64,000 nt of DNA from Neurospora tetrasperma FGSC 2508 (GCF_000213175.1 NW_009799099.1:1315560-1379559); one strand, 5' to 3'. Shown: positions 1 through 11,109, counted from the first letter of the stretch. The notes: generated from the letters alone by a model not told the origin. Made by a program: numbers and translations.

Positions 1-632
1 CGGCGTCGAGCTCAAGAAACCTGACCTTGCCCTTCCCGAGCGCAATGAAGCCATCGGCATCTAGGGTGACGGTCTTGTGGTCACCCTGGATCTGTTTAGC
101 GGCCTCGGCCTTGGTCAATCTGGTCGCCATTTCAACTTGCTTGGTGGAGATGGTGATGCCGGTTACGGTGCATCCCAACTCGGAGGCGAGGAAGCGCGAG
201 GTGCCACCAATGCCACAGCCAGTATCGAGAACACGAGCGCCCTCTGAGACCTTGGAGATTTCAAGGAGGAGGCGGATCAGGTTGACCTGAGCAACTTCCT
301 TGGTGTCCTTGGCCTTGGCCTCGTCTGTGGCCCAGTAACCGTGGTGAATATGCTCTCCCCTGTTCACTTGTCAGGTCTCTGTTGCTGTTGTCTCTTGAGG
401 GTTGTTTGAGCTTTTAACAACCCAACCCCGTCAAGAACCTGATGATTAAGAGGTTGAAAACACACCATAGGTTTAGGTAGTAGTCGCTCGCCAGGTCATA
501 ATGAAGCTTGATGCGATCTTTCAGAGCTTGCATCGTTGAGTGGGCAAGGCCCATTGGGGTATCATATTGCTTGCTGAGGTCAGTAACCTCATCTTGTCCT
601 GTTTGTGTTGTCTGGCTTGTGACGGCGGCCAT
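1..632 (-). CDS. SAM-dependent methyltransferase, 5' part (runs off window)
   Basis: The gene reads right to left and continues beyond base 1. Exon 1 is 632-466 and exon 2 runs from 359 to the window edge. The intron 465-360 has a GTGTGT donor and a CAG acceptor. The joined protein begins MAAVTSQTTQTG and passes through LYDLASDYY-type residues into WGEHIHHGYW, then motif I of class I methyltransferases, VLDTGCGIGGTSRFLA, the S-adenosylmethionine-binding loop. The WGEHxHHGY block before motif I is typical of the tocopherol/sterol-type small-molecule methyltransferases (Methyltransf_11 group). The substrate cannot be told from this fragment. The start is the only ATG in frame ahead of the conserved block. 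The family call is firm; sterol, quinone or secondary-metabolite substrate remains open. Confidence 0.85.
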
Positions 633-1387
633 TGTGACGAATTGGTTGAAATATTAAGAATTGGAGAAATGGTGCAGTGGAAGGATTTGGGAGGAGGCCG
701 GGCTCAGCGAAAGAAGATCTCGACAGAGACAAAATCAACTGCTGTTGTTTTGTTTGTTGTTGTTGTTGTGATAAGGGAGCTGGTGGATGCTGGGAAGTTG
801 ATGAGCAGGAGGGGGAAGCGGGACGGAATGCGGCCGCTACGCTACGCTACCAGCCAAGAATTGGGAACTCGGCGGTTATGCCTGCTTTCAATCCAGTCTG
901 CAGCTCATCATTGATTTGGACGCTGAAACTCTTTTGGATTTTACGCGCATGCAGTGATAGGTATCGGTGCCTGGCTATATCGGATCAGAAAATGTGGAGT
1001 GATCAAAACATGATCGTATCCTCGTTGAGCACCTTTAAGAATCGGCAAAGAGCGTTTCCCATTCGCATTGGTCAACTGGCAAAGCTACCAACAGAGGGGT
1101 TGCACTTGCACATGCAATCTCTGATGCAATCGCTTGTCGGTACGAAGGGAACCTAGCGAAGAGCCCACGCTCGAAGCACGCGAGACAACAGAGGTACATA
1201 GATATCCCCATCACTTCGAAGACAACTAATAGTCGATGAAATGCTGCAGGTACAAGCAGAGGCTGTTGAGCAACAAGAAAAACAAAAGGTGGTGAAAGAA
1301 ATGACGATAAAAACAGAAGTAGTGCAGATTTATTGCTTGAATACTTATAAATACCTGATTTGGTAAATCATTCAACAATCTTCCAAT
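633..1387. other. spacer: methyltransferase 5' flank and tRNA upstream region
   Basis: Only short overlapping open frames with no family resemblance are present. The first part should hold the promoter and 5' UTR of the methyltransferase gene. A Pol III TATA element sits at the far end before tRNA-Leu. Confidence 0.5.
1346..1353 (+). promoter_or_regulatory. TATA-like element upstream of tRNA-Leu
   Basis: TATAAATA lies 35-42 bp before the mature 5' end of the tRNA. Filamentous ascomycete Pol III genes commonly carry a TATA box in this place. The role is inferred from position and sequence only. Confidence 0.55.
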
Positions 1388-1504
1388 GGCTGGATGGCCG
1401 AGCGGTCTAAGGCGCTAGACTCAAGAACCAAGTTCTTCTTCACAGCTGATGTGAGGTGCATTCTAGTCTCGCAAGAGGCGCGTGTTCGAATCACGCTTCA
1501 GTCA
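1388..1504 (+). tRNA. tRNA-Leu(CAA) with intron
   Basis: The acceptor arm pairs GGCTGGA (1388-1394) with TTCAGTC (1497-1503), with discriminator A at 1504. The T arm is GCGTG-TTCGAAT-CACGC. The anticodon stem CTAGA (1415-1419) pairs with TCTAG (1462-1466), and the anticodon CAA is at 1422-1424. A 35-nt intron lies at 1426-1460, after the base 3' of the anticodon, the canonical place for nuclear tRNA introns. A long variable arm (TCTC-GCAA-GAG) fits a class II leucine tRNA. Mature length is about 82 nt without CCA. Confidence 0.95.
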
Positions 1505-1507
1505 AAC

Positions 1508-1523
1508 TTTTTGTTTTTTTTTT
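1508..1523 (+). terminator. Pol III T-run terminator of tRNA-Leu
   Basis: T5 followed by G and T10 begins 4 bp after the tRNA 3' end, as expected for RNA polymerase III termination. Confidence 0.75.
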
Positions 1524-2931
1524 CCTGTTCATCCATATCAATACTAAACATCTCGAACAATTACGTTCTGAACCTAACACTTTTGTGATGATTTTTTTTT
1601 CTGTTTCTTTTTCCGGTTATCCCCCCTCTAAGAAGTGAAAAGTGCATACCCGTCATAACGGCACTGACGAGAAATTGAAGCTGCAGATCAGAAAGTACCA
1701 GGAAAGAGCAGTGGTGACTTCACGTTGAGAAGTTATGATGGACACTGGCGAGCAATTATAAGATCAAATCAAACACGGACAGTCCGATACCGCAATGCTT
1801 GCTGCGGTTGGAAAGGCCGTCACAAAACTGTGATAGGGATTACAATAATTTTCAAGCACACAGGCCAAAATGACTTTTCTATCCAGGAACCACTCAGGAC
1901 CGGGGCTCAAGCCATGATAAAAACACATCCGTGTGTGTAAGAGTATTCCGAAGGTGTGATGTCTTGATCGTGACGTGTTCGCTTTATTCCTACGACCTTT
2001 AGACTGGTAACGTTTTGGAGGTAAACGAGTTTCAATTTCCCTTGCTCTTGAGTATGGGGACCTTGGAAGTCTTGGTCGTTGGGAGAGGTGTTTTTGTTTC
2101 GTCAGGTCCCGTACGACACCCAGCAGCAAGTATATATGCTGTATGTTCTTATCAGGAACGTATCTGTCATCCTGAAATTCATATCTGAATGTTGGCTCTC
2201 GTCCCGACCTCTTAAACAATGTTTACCGTCCAGTCCCACCTGCTTCCATCCCCAAAACTTTGGATTGCTTTGCATCGGGGTTGGAGAACATGACCCAGAA
2301 TATCTGGTCCCGTGGGTGGTGTGGTTGAACGAAGTTAAGTCAGTGACAGCTTAATGTTAAACTCCAACCAGAATGTCTTCCTAACTCCATTCAGATTTCC
2401 CTGCTATTCAACCCTACGGACTGCGCTTCTAGTCAAAACAAGCCACTCTCGCCTCAAGTCATCCACACTTCCTCCAAGTTTATCAACTATTCTCCCTTCT
2501 GGGCGGCATTCATTACCTGGGGGTAAATAACAAGACTCTCGTCCCATCCTGAACAAAGTGTCTCCGTTTTCACCAACCTTCGGACCCGTGTAGAGCGTAC
2601 TCAGAACTCGAAAGCAAACAACAAGTGTCTCTCATCCCATTCTGGCTCAAGGTTATGCAACTCTGTGAGTAGTATTCTTCAGTAAAGCAGGCAACCTCCT
2701 CTCTCGTCCCATATTCTTCAAGACCTACACAGCTTGCGTTCTTGAAGCAACCGCTGAGTCCACCCAGATTCTGTCTGTAACCAAGTCTTCATTCACCTCT
2801 TCTTCTCCTTGACCTACAACATACCGATTTTTTTTTTTCCCTCCAGCAGATACACTCAAACCCATCACCAACCACAACCCCAACTTCTGACACCAGACAG
2901 CATCTAAGACCATTCTGACTTCAAATTGAAC
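1524..2931. other. spacer with a repeated TCTCGTCCCAT motif
   Basis: No convincing coding region. The second half is pyrimidine-rich and probably the promoter and 5' UTR of the gene starting at 2932. It holds dispersed near-copies of TCTCGTCCCAT at about 2196, 2536, 2629 and 2702. Confidence 0.45.
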
Positions 2932-4143
2932 ATGGACATCGCCGTCACCTCCCATCTCTACAAGCACCATGTTCTGACTCCCAACCGCCCCCAATGGGCG
3001 ATAATTAAAGCCGCGCCAAATTCGAAGTCTGAGACCTCAAGTCGCAAAGCCACCGAGAACTTGACGAGATTACGGCAGTCAGCTAAGAATTCAGCAATCC
3101 ACCACCCAAGCCCACTGACCATCGAGCAACTAGACGTCGCCCAAGCCCCCGAAGGCGATCTCTTCCTTGTCGTAGGTGAACTGCTGTACTCTCCGGACAG
3201 TAGCGAAAAAGCGCCCAAGCCGAAGCAAGGCACCTCGGACAGTAACGGCGGTAAACAAGAAGGAGAGGTGGAGGAGGAGGAGGAGGAGCCAAACGTGCGG
3301 GCGTCTCATCTTGTCTGCACCAAAGCCCGCGCTGAGAGATGCAATCTGTTTGCTCTGGTCTCGGACAGGGAGGGAAAATCATGGACTTTCCTCAGCCTTC
3401 CCCAAACCGTGAATGATTGGGTGGCTTATTACCAAGAGTTTACTGGTTACCCGGTCGAGGTGCAAGAGAGCCAGCATAAGAAAAGGCGGGCAGCGTGGAA
3501 GCAACGGATAACTGCTTTTTGCGCTCCTCTTCTGGGCACCGACAACTGTCAAGGTGGAGACAAGACTTCAGCCGTTCGAGTCACTAAGGAGCTTCAGGTG
3601 TTGAGGACGTCGGCGGAGGTTGGGCAGAATTCTTCCTATGCCGAGCACATTGAGCAGTCGAGGGCTTTCCAGTTGACCATGCGTCTGCTCTACCCGGATG
3701 ACCCAAATGACGGGCTTGACGAATATGAGGTTGAGGAGATCGCAGGAACTTGCCAGGTAAGTTGTTTTGTGCCTTGACCATAACCGTTCTTTTCCCTGAC
3801 CATGTAAACCCCAGCCACAGCATCCTTCCAAGTCCCTATACCCCTCAAAAATGACAATACCTTATGAGCTAACAAGGGGCAGATTACCAAGCAGCATATC
3901 CGCGAAATCAGCCATTGTGTTTGGATAGGTCTCCTGGCCAACAAACCAGCGTTGTCGCCGTTCAAGCACCAAGCCTTCATCTTCAACTGCTCGATTTTGG
4001 CCAGGAACGCGGCAAAACGTAACATGGCCGTAGTCTGGGACAACATCATTGAAGACGCTTTCGATATGGCTTGGAATACCACGTGCCCTCAGCTGTCCGA
4101 TCGAGGTGCCTGGAGTTCGCAGGCAATTGTGATCGATGATTGA
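2932..4143 (+). CDS. hypothetical protein, two exons, 361 aa
   Basis: Exon 1 is 2932-3756 and exon 2 is 3883-4143, with stop TGA at 4141. The intron 3757-3882 has a perfect GTAAGT donor, a GAGCTAAC branch site about 12 bp before the end, and a CAG acceptor. Frame is kept across the junction. The chosen start is the first ATG in frame (MDIAVTSHLYK); the frame stays open for two codons before it but only with TTG. The protein has an acidic low-complexity stretch (EVEEEEEEP) near residue 115 and a globular-looking C-terminal half rich in Trp and Cys. I see no signal peptide or membrane segment. I do not recognise a family and propose no function. The clean intron and long open frame argue that it is a real gene. 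Confidence 0.7.
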
Positions 4144-5259
4144 GAGTTGCTGGCGTCGAGAGAGTTCCATGACTTCGACTGTCCAATGCTGGAGAATCCA
4201 TGGTCAATGCTTCCGTTAGGGAAAGTGGATACACAAGGACACGTCAGGAAGCCTGCCATTGACTCGTGGAGTGTACATGGCTGACGCCTTGGGATTTGGC
4301 TGGAGATGACGAATTGCTGGGGGTATGTCGTTGGTCCTACTTAGGTAGTAGACATATCGGACCCATGACACTTCAACAGTGGTCTTGGTACGTGACTAGG
4401 ACTGGAATGGTAGGAGATTGACTTAGTGAAAAGATATCATAAGTTGAGTGCCTACCTTTTATCTTTGTACGGGGTTTTGCTTTCCCTCGATATCAAAAAA
4501 GTACGGTGCCCCTTGCAACTAGTCAGCCCAAGGCTGCTTTTTTTGTGAGCTTGGTCCTTACTTAAGTTCAAAGGAGCCTGGAAACTTGATAACTCGTCTC
4601 GTGTAAACGAAACTCTCCAGGGTATGTTGTACAACCGTGTGATAGAAGGCCGGAGTTGCCATCTGACCGCGCAACATTGAATCCTTCGCAAGGCTCCCGA
4701 ATGACGTATTGCTGGACCACCCATCCAAAGTGATTGTCAAGACAGTTTCTGTGATAGTCAGCACTGTTGTTCTCCGCCACCAGGACCAAGCCGTTGAACC
4801 GCCATATCTCGTCACGTATACGCTGTGCCCAGTAGAGTTGCTGTTCAAACAAAGCGCCATTCATTTCCCATAAGTATTAAAACCTTCTCCGCATATGCCC
4901 CCCGCCAATTCGCCATCAAATGATTTTATACAATCGCCTCAAGGGTACCCGACGTCCCGTCCCAGGCGTGGTGGAAATTATAAGCAGGCGTCGGTCGACC
5001 CCGTGACAAACACCTGCATATAGGATATCTTTTCCATCTTCTTTATCCCCGTCTCTCCATGCCCACCGATTATCGTTCGACGGCGCCCGGTGCCGTTGTC
5101 CTTTTGACCCAGCCCTTCAAGGTCTCATCCTTCTGTGTGTTTGGATCTCCGTCGTCCGTCCATGTCGTGAAAAAAGCATTCATGGGTATCTTGTCCCTCG
5201 ATTCTTGGTGAAAACTTCGTCCGCATTTCTGCTCCTTTTCGTCGAAATTCGTGGAGTGC
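4144..5259. other. spacer, no supported gene
   Basis: This holds the 3' flanks of two converging genes. Several overlapping minus-strand open frames of about 90-100 codons occupy 4452-4864, but two frames are open over the same bases, none has splice signals, and none resembles a known family. Confidence 0.4.
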
Positions 5260-5718
5260 TTACGCGCCGCCAACGAGGACCTGGTTGAGGGGAATGTGGA
5301 CTTTGCGGATGTTAGCTTGTATTGAACGTTAGGGGTCGGGGAGAGAGAGCGATACGTACTGAGCTTAACAAGGTAGCCGACAGCCTGTAAAAATCATGTT
5401 AGAGCTGTGTTGGATCGTATACATGTGGTTTGCGTTCAACTTACACCCATGACTGTGACAATGTTAGCTGGTGCTCCGAGAACAGCGACAAGGAACAGGG
5501 AAGAACTTACTCAAGAAACCAGTACCAACAGCCTGGGAGATCTTGATGAACTCGCGGCGATCAGCTGTAGGAGAACTACAGTTAGCATCGATGCTGTTGG
5601 GTAGCGTAACGGTTGGATTGCCGGATCACCTACGCTTCTGGCACTTCTTGATGAACTGGATACCGTCCTTGAGGAACTCGCGGGGCACGTCGAGGATCTC
5701 TTGCAATTGGTCCGCCAT
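5260..5718 (-). CDS. SSS1: protein translocation complex SEC61 gamma subunit
   Basis: Five exons: 5718-5634, 5564-5511, 5452-5445 (only 8 nt), 5384-5360 and 5300-5260. They give a 70-aa protein, the usual size of this family. All introns have GT-AG ends, and the product reads MADQLQEILDVPREF, then KPDRREFIKISQAVG and a single C-terminal membrane helix around FLIMGAVGYLVKLIHIP, ending NQVLVGGA. This is the SecE/Sec61-gamma pattern: an amphipathic N-terminal helix, the conserved KPDRREF motif and one tail helix that clamps the two halves of Sec61 alpha in the ER membrane. Without all four introns the frame breaks, so the 8-nt exon is well supported by the family match. The gene is essential for co-translational protein entry into the ER in yeast. 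Confidence 0.95.
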
Positions 5719-6499
5719 TGTAGATTATTGTGTTGTGTATTGGGGAAAAGGAAGGCGAGTATACGTTGGTCAAAAGAGAAAGGAGTCGTGGACGGGCAGA
5801 AGGTCGATGTTGTGGTGGATTAAAGAGTGGAATAAGTCTAGAAAGTGGAAAGAAGTCGCGTTCGTAAATTGGGGAAACGGGAAGCTGTCACCTTCCTTCC
5901 AGTCGCCTCACCAAATGCCACATCGCCTCAATCCATTGGCGTTCGGCCTGCGCTGGCCGAGAGCTGAGATGGCCTGTGCTTTCGGCAAAGGGGGCTGCAT
6001 TCCTAATCGGGCATGGTGCTGATTTCCACCCAATGCTGGGGTTCCCGGCAGGCAGGGCATCAAGTCAACCGACTTCCCAGAGTCCATCATCTCCAATCTT
6101 CATATCGAACACTCATCCATAAACTGGTCACGGTACTTTGGATTCATTGAAATTCCACAATGAAAGGATCTTACATCGCCCTTCCAGACTTACTGCTGGC
6201 AGAAAAATGACACGGATGCTGCTCAATGACGATGCAGGCTCGTCTGGCTTCTCCGTCCGCCTGGTTGATGAAAGCAACGAGCAGTTTGGTCGAGTGGGTA
6301 CAGCGCTTTGCCTGATATAGAAGCAGAAACAACTGAAGTAATCAATAACATCCAAATTAGATGACGAAACGTCCAAGAGTCCATAGGCACCGGATCAAGG
6401 GTATCGCCAATCGTTTCCCTCGCGACCTGTGCCCCTCGTGTCCTACACGCCATACTGATGTTATCCTCATATCCAACATCATCACCATCCCCTTCCTCC
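5719..6499. other. spacer between SEC61 gamma start and the small secreted gene
   Basis: The part next to 5718 should carry the SEC61 gamma promoter. The rest is 3' flank of the minus-strand secreted-protein gene. No other coding signal is seen. Confidence 0.4.
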
Positions 6500-6957
6500 T
6501 TAGACGATAACCGACTGAACACACTTGACCCTTCCCACAAGCTTAGCCACCTCGTTGATATTGACGCAACCCTCCGGCATACGGCCGAGGTTGACGCCCT
6601 GACAGACACCGCCGTCCTTGCTCTTCTCCGAGTATCCGTACCAGCCCCTCGCCTTGCTGTCGAGCCCGTACCCGTTGGCCAGGTATACCGAGTTAGTGGT
6701 GTCGTCCATGGTGACGTCGTAGAGGAGGAAGGAGTTGTGGCCATAGTTCCAGTCCTTACTATTTGGTGGGAAGCGCGGAACATGTTAGATTTCTAGTCTC
6801 GCTCTGGTTGTCTGCTTTGTGGGGTTGCAGGCGGGAGAGTTGGCTTGGTCGGGTATCTTACCAGTCGGTATCCTTGTACTCGTTGGCTTTGGGTTAAAGC
6901 AGAGGTGAAGGGGACAGAAGCCGCGATGGTGAGAAGAGTGGCGATGGAGAACTGCAT
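6500..6957 (-). CDS. small secreted protein, two exons, about 116 aa
   Basis: Exon 1 (6957-6862) encodes a clear signal peptide, MQFSIATLLTIAASVPFTSA, with likely cleavage after TSA. Exon 2 (6754-6500) encodes a compact domain beginning DWNYGHNSFLLYD and holding three cysteines, two tryptophans and several glycines, ending VKCVQSVIV. The intron has a GTAAGA donor. In the frame-keeping model the acceptor is TAAG, four bases after a better-looking ATAG. Using ATAG would give C-K-D-W but needs another frame in exon 1 (see findings). I do not recognise the family. It is the size of a fungal small secreted or effector-like protein. Coding status is fairly sure, exact splice less so. Confidence 0.65.
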
Positions 6958-8684
6958 TGTTGCTGTTGTTGGGATAATTGCTTTATTCTTGAGAGATATG
7001 GTTGTGAGGTTGTGGTTGAGGTGAAGTCGTTGCTGAAGCTTTGTTGTGATCTTGCTGGTGTTGTTGATGGTGATGGAGGATGAGACTGGTAGCCGAGACA
7101 GGGCGTTGCGTAGGTTATATCGACTTTACGTGTGCCCAGTGGGTGAGCCCACAAGACTTCCTCCTCCTCCAGCTCATTAGGATCGTCAAGGTGAGCCTCA
7201 TGGTGTTGTGGCACTAAACCATTATCCCGTGTCACTTGATACATTACTCATTTTAGTGCTTGGAAACACCAAACTCGGAACCAAAAAGGAGGTTGGGACA
7301 AGATCCAAAAGATCACCGTTCGCGCTACACTACCAAGCAGCTCCTTCGACCCTCACCAGTTCCATCGTTCAAGTCGCCATCTATGACTATCACAACTGCC
7401 TTATGGAGACAGCTTAGTGTAGGGTCAAAGTACGTGTCTATTGCTGTGATCGGACGAGGTTCCTTCTGCCTGGGTGACTTGATCAGCAGTGCTATCGTCT
7501 GTTTTCCAAAAGGGAAGTGTCTTCTTGTCTGCTATAGCATTCATATGTTCCTAAATTCGGGACAGCGGAAATACTTCTGTAACCGCTCATTTCAAGTCTC
7601 TTGTCCTGTTCCTTGCATACCCACCTAAATCACCATAACGGAGCATCGGTCCTGCACCACCTTTGAAAGTGTTTGGAAGCACGGCATCTGGTATGTCATT
7701 CTTGTCATCGACAAGAAGGATCATAGAACAGTGACACAAGGATGTCAATTCAAGTGTAGTCCCACTTGGCTCAAAAGACAAAGTGGTTAGCACTTCAGCC
7801 TCGGAGCCTCAACTTTGGTTTGTCGCCAAACCCTTTACATCTCCAGCACTTTCTGGGCTCGCCAGGCTGCCGTTTATTGTCGAAACCCCAGTCGGAGTTT
7901 CGCAATCCTACCAGTCCTAACAGCTCAGCGCATAGGTCCAATCATTTCTGACATTAGTTGATGCCAAGGTGTGCCCATACCATCCTCTTTCAAGTACCGC
8001 CGTACAATCTTTCAGGATCACCTTCCCGTCGGCAACTTGGGGACAGGTGACAACATGTTTGAACCCTTTCTCTCCGACGCAATACCTCTGGCTTAGTAGA
8101 GCCTTGTGACTCGTGTCTCGTGTCTGAGGTCCTTCCGATCCTTCCATGTAACTCCGAACTGAACATATCATCGACACAAAGTTCATCATTCTCCTTCGCG
8201 AGCTCGGCTGTTCCTCGAACTTGACCTGTTGCGTCAAGGGTCTGGGGCCGCAAATCTCCATGATGGTCATCTTGCCCTTGGATCCCTCGGGGAACATTGT
8301 CACTTCTGTAACCTATCCTCGATCATGCCGTCTTTTGCGAAAGATGGCGAGCAGGAAGTTATGATACCCCGCGGGCCACATTAGCAACTACATTTCCCCT
8401 TACCCACGCTTCCACAACAAGGGCTACCCAAGGGGGGCAACAAGAAAAGAGTGACATCCAGTCACTATCCCGTGAACTGAGCCGTCAAAGATAAAACAAA
8501 GGGGAAAACTGCAAAAGAAAGAAGAGTAAATAGAAAAGCAAAAGTGAGGCGAGTCCTGAGCAAACAAGGGGCCGCATGTACAGCGCAGTACAATATACTA
8601 ACTTCTCCAAAACACAATCCCTAAAACAGACATCACCACCTCGAGCACCAACCAACATACCAAAAATAAAAACAAAAAAGAAAC
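6958..8684. other. spacer, no supported gene
   Basis: About 1.7 kb between the secreted-protein start and tRNA-Arg. Open frames here are short, overlap one another and show no family match or splice-supported joins. The end nearest 6957 should hold the secreted gene's promoter. Confidence 0.4.
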
Positions 8685-8689
8685 AAAAA
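8685..8689 (-). terminator. Pol III terminator of tRNA-Arg
   Basis: Five T on the minus strand lie 8-12 bp past the tRNA 3' end, with a second run of six at 8674-8679. Confidence 0.65.
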
Positions 8690-8696
8690 GATAAAT

Positions 8697-8794
8697 CGAC
8701 CCACGGGCGGCTCGAACGCCCAATCTTCAGAGAGAGTTTCTTGTTTTTTGATAGAAAACCGAAATCTGACGCCTTACCATTTGGCCAGCGGGCC
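8697..8794 (-). tRNA. tRNA-Arg(TCG) with intron
   Basis: Read on the minus strand, acceptor GGCCCGC (8794-8788) pairs with GTGGGTC (8704-8698), discriminator G at 8697. The T arm is GGGCG-TTCGAGC-CGCCC. The anticodon stem TCAGA (8769-8765) pairs with TCTGA (8731-8727). The loop starts TT-TCG-G, giving anticodon TCG at 8762-8760. A 26-nt intron lies at about 8758-8733, leaving a 72-nt mature tRNA. Confidence 0.93.
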
Positions 8795-8824
8795 ATTTGA
8801 TGAAAGACACATTGCAGAAGATGG

Positions 8825-8832
8825 TTTGTATA
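8825..8832 (-). promoter_or_regulatory. TATA-like element upstream of tRNA-Arg
   Basis: TATACAAA on the minus strand sits 31-38 bp before the tRNA 5' end, the same spacing as at the other two tRNA genes here. Confidence 0.45.
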
Positions 8833-8839
8833 GGGTGGG

Positions 8840-10774
8840 GAAAGCTCCAACTGTTTATGGAGCTCTTACCCCTTTCCTTTTTCCACTTCTTTTGGTACCC
8901 CGCACTTAGGTTGTGACACTGGAACTTCGCTCCTTCTTTTCTTTTCTTTTCGTTGCTTCTTCCGACATGACCTGCGCGTACTTCAGTTTTCATCAATGTG
9001 TTCTCAAGGATGTTGATTCCATTCGGGGTCAAGCTTGACTCTGACTTCTTTTCTCTACCACGGACCGGGTACAATGGCAGACAAGAACAGCTTGAGTGAT
9101 TGTTCAGCTCTCAGGTTAATGATAATTGATCAGTGGGCGGCATCATGCCCAATTGGACTCCCCATGCTACACAGCTCCTCGTGAGACTGGCAGGGTCTCA
9201 ACGAGACAGCTACCTGATTATGAATTTACAGACGAAGGACGGAGGGCTTATCGATACCTAGCTCCCATGGCCTCATTGTCATGTTTCCGTACCTGAACTC
9301 GGCGCCACGGTTGATGCATCATCCAAGATACCTTGGCAGTAAGTCAACAAGCGATGCCAACACTTATCTCGCCGGAACCCCATAGTTGCGCAAAATGCTT
9401 TTCGTCAAAGCTCATCTTTTCCTTCCACGGAAGCGCCGTTGGCCGCACGGTTGCGGGCCCGGAGGTGTACATGTTTGACCTCCTCTACGACGAAGCTGTC
9501 GCGCTTTCAAAGGATTCATCGCCAGATAAGGGTGATGGATGATCGTGTATGAAATGGTTGGTTACCGAGTTGCCTCCGGTTCGGAACGCTTCTGGTCTGG
9601 GCCAACTACTTGATTTGGTAGGCGAACATGGCTCGGTCAAAACTCATCTTTCCCCCCAGTGGGTTAATGGGGGATACGCCTCTTGGCTATGGTCCTTTCG
9701 TGATGTGGACGGGCTTTGTCGGCCATCTGGTCGGGCTGGCAAAGAAAAGGGGACTGGGAAAAAGGGTGCGGCCAAGGTGCAAGGGAATTTGTTAGGTGTG
9801 GACAAGTCCTGGAATCGGATGGAATATGAGCCAGAAGTCGCGGGGGTTTTGGAAAAAAAGACTGGCAGGAAGAGCCTCAGGAATAAGGCTATGTACTTGC
9901 GGATGTGTACGCAGACGACTTCGATGATGAAGTCCTGGACGAAGCTGGTGAGCGCACTAACGCCATGGTGGAAGTGACCGACTGCGCAAAGGTAACACTT
10001 TGTGCAAATCAAGAGTTGGTATCAATTACGACTTGTCCTTGCTCGTTGCATGGAATCATCACACTGAAAAGATCACAGTGATCCTGCGGCACGAGAGGTC
10101 TTGACCAGACAAGACCCCCGAATATACATCCGGCCTCGAAGTCATCTCTTGAACTAATACGAAGGTGGTTCAACTAATGTCCACGATACCCTAGTTCAAG
10201 CCGTTTTGGGTTTTGCAAAAAGTGACGAAAGGCGTGTACTGCAGAGCGGAAAGGTATTAGCCATGCGAAGGAAAGGAGCAACTCATCAACCCTTCAAAGC
10301 ATGGAGGACGACCTGGGCTCCTCGGCGCTATTTCACCAGCACCAGATTAACATTGCTCTAAACATATGGCTATAAAGAGAGAGCGAGTGCAAAAAGGCTG
10401 GGGTTGTGGTTTTACATGCACGTTTCTCGAAGCCAGCCAGATTTCCAGTCAACTGTCTGGCTTATCTTCGTGAATAGCTTCCAGTGTTTCCTCAAAATTG
10501 CTCGGCAGTCATGGATCCCTCATGTGCCGGCGATATTTACGATAGCCTCCTTTTAACAGTACATGGCGTGCCTTGCAATAGATTAACTGATTCCTCCCTT
10601 TAACGTCGGACAGTTGAAACAGGTGCTGTTGGTCGTGCAGGCAGGCATGAGCCGACATCGAGCAAAATTATATATCCGTTCTACCTGTTGAATAACGAAG
10701 AACCAATCGAAATGAAAATGCAGGAGAAGCTATAATAAAGAGCTTTGAAAGAGAAAAGAGTGTCAGACAGGAAG
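8840..10774. other. spacer with a possible decayed coding region (9333-9977)
   Basis: Nothing intact is seen. One plus-strand frame is open from 9333 to 9977 apart from a single TGA at 9540-9542. The stretch before that stop (EVYMFDLLYDEAVALSKD) looks coding in composition. No family is recognised, and it may be chance. Confidence 0.3.
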
Positions 10775-10788
10775 AAAAAAAGTCAAAA
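10775..10788 (-). terminator. Pol III terminator of tRNA-Gln
   Basis: On the minus strand T4 (10788-10785) and then T7 (10781-10775) follow the tRNA 3' end closely. Confidence 0.7.
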
Positions 10789-10792
10789 GTGA

Positions 10793-10878
10793 AGGTCGTA
10801 CCCGGAATCGAACCGGGGTTGCCGGAATGTTCTGAGGAATTTCAGAATCCGGAGTGATAACCGCTACACTATACAACC
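10793..10878 (-). tRNA. tRNA-Gln(CTG) with short intron
   Basis: Acceptor GGTTGTA (10878-10872) pairs with TACGACC (10800-10794). The T arm is CCCGG-TTCGATT-CCGGG. The anticodon stem CCGGA (10852-10848) pairs with TCCGG (10826-10822). Anticodon CTG is at 10845-10843. A 14-nt intron at about 10841-10828 leaves a 72-nt tRNA. The D-arm start TAGTGTAGCGGTTATCAC is typical of glutamine tRNAs. Confidence 0.93.
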
Positions 10879-10905
10879 GTTGTTGAGTGAATGTTTTAGA
10901 TGTAC

Positions 10906-10916
10906 ATTCTATATTG
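10906..10916 (-). promoter_or_regulatory. TATA-like element upstream of tRNA-Gln
   Basis: CCAATATAGAA on the minus strand lies about 30-38 bp before the tRNA 5' end. Confidence 0.4.
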
Positions 10917-11109
10917 GCCAGCCCACGCTCCGGCCACAACCAACCACTTCGTGTCATGCTTTGCTTCGTTGGAAGTACCGACCGCTTACTGTTGTGGCCG
11001 GTAGACTCATGAATAAAAAAATATTGTCCCCTCCAAGTTTGCATAGTCAGAAAGGGCCTTGAAAACTGCTTCAAAATCTCGCTAATATAAAAAGAGAAGG
11101 AAAAGAACC

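Noticed and set aside
4452-4864. Three overlapping minus-strand frames of 90-100 codons
   Set aside because: They occupy the same bases in different frames, lack introns or family match and show no coding preference for one frame.
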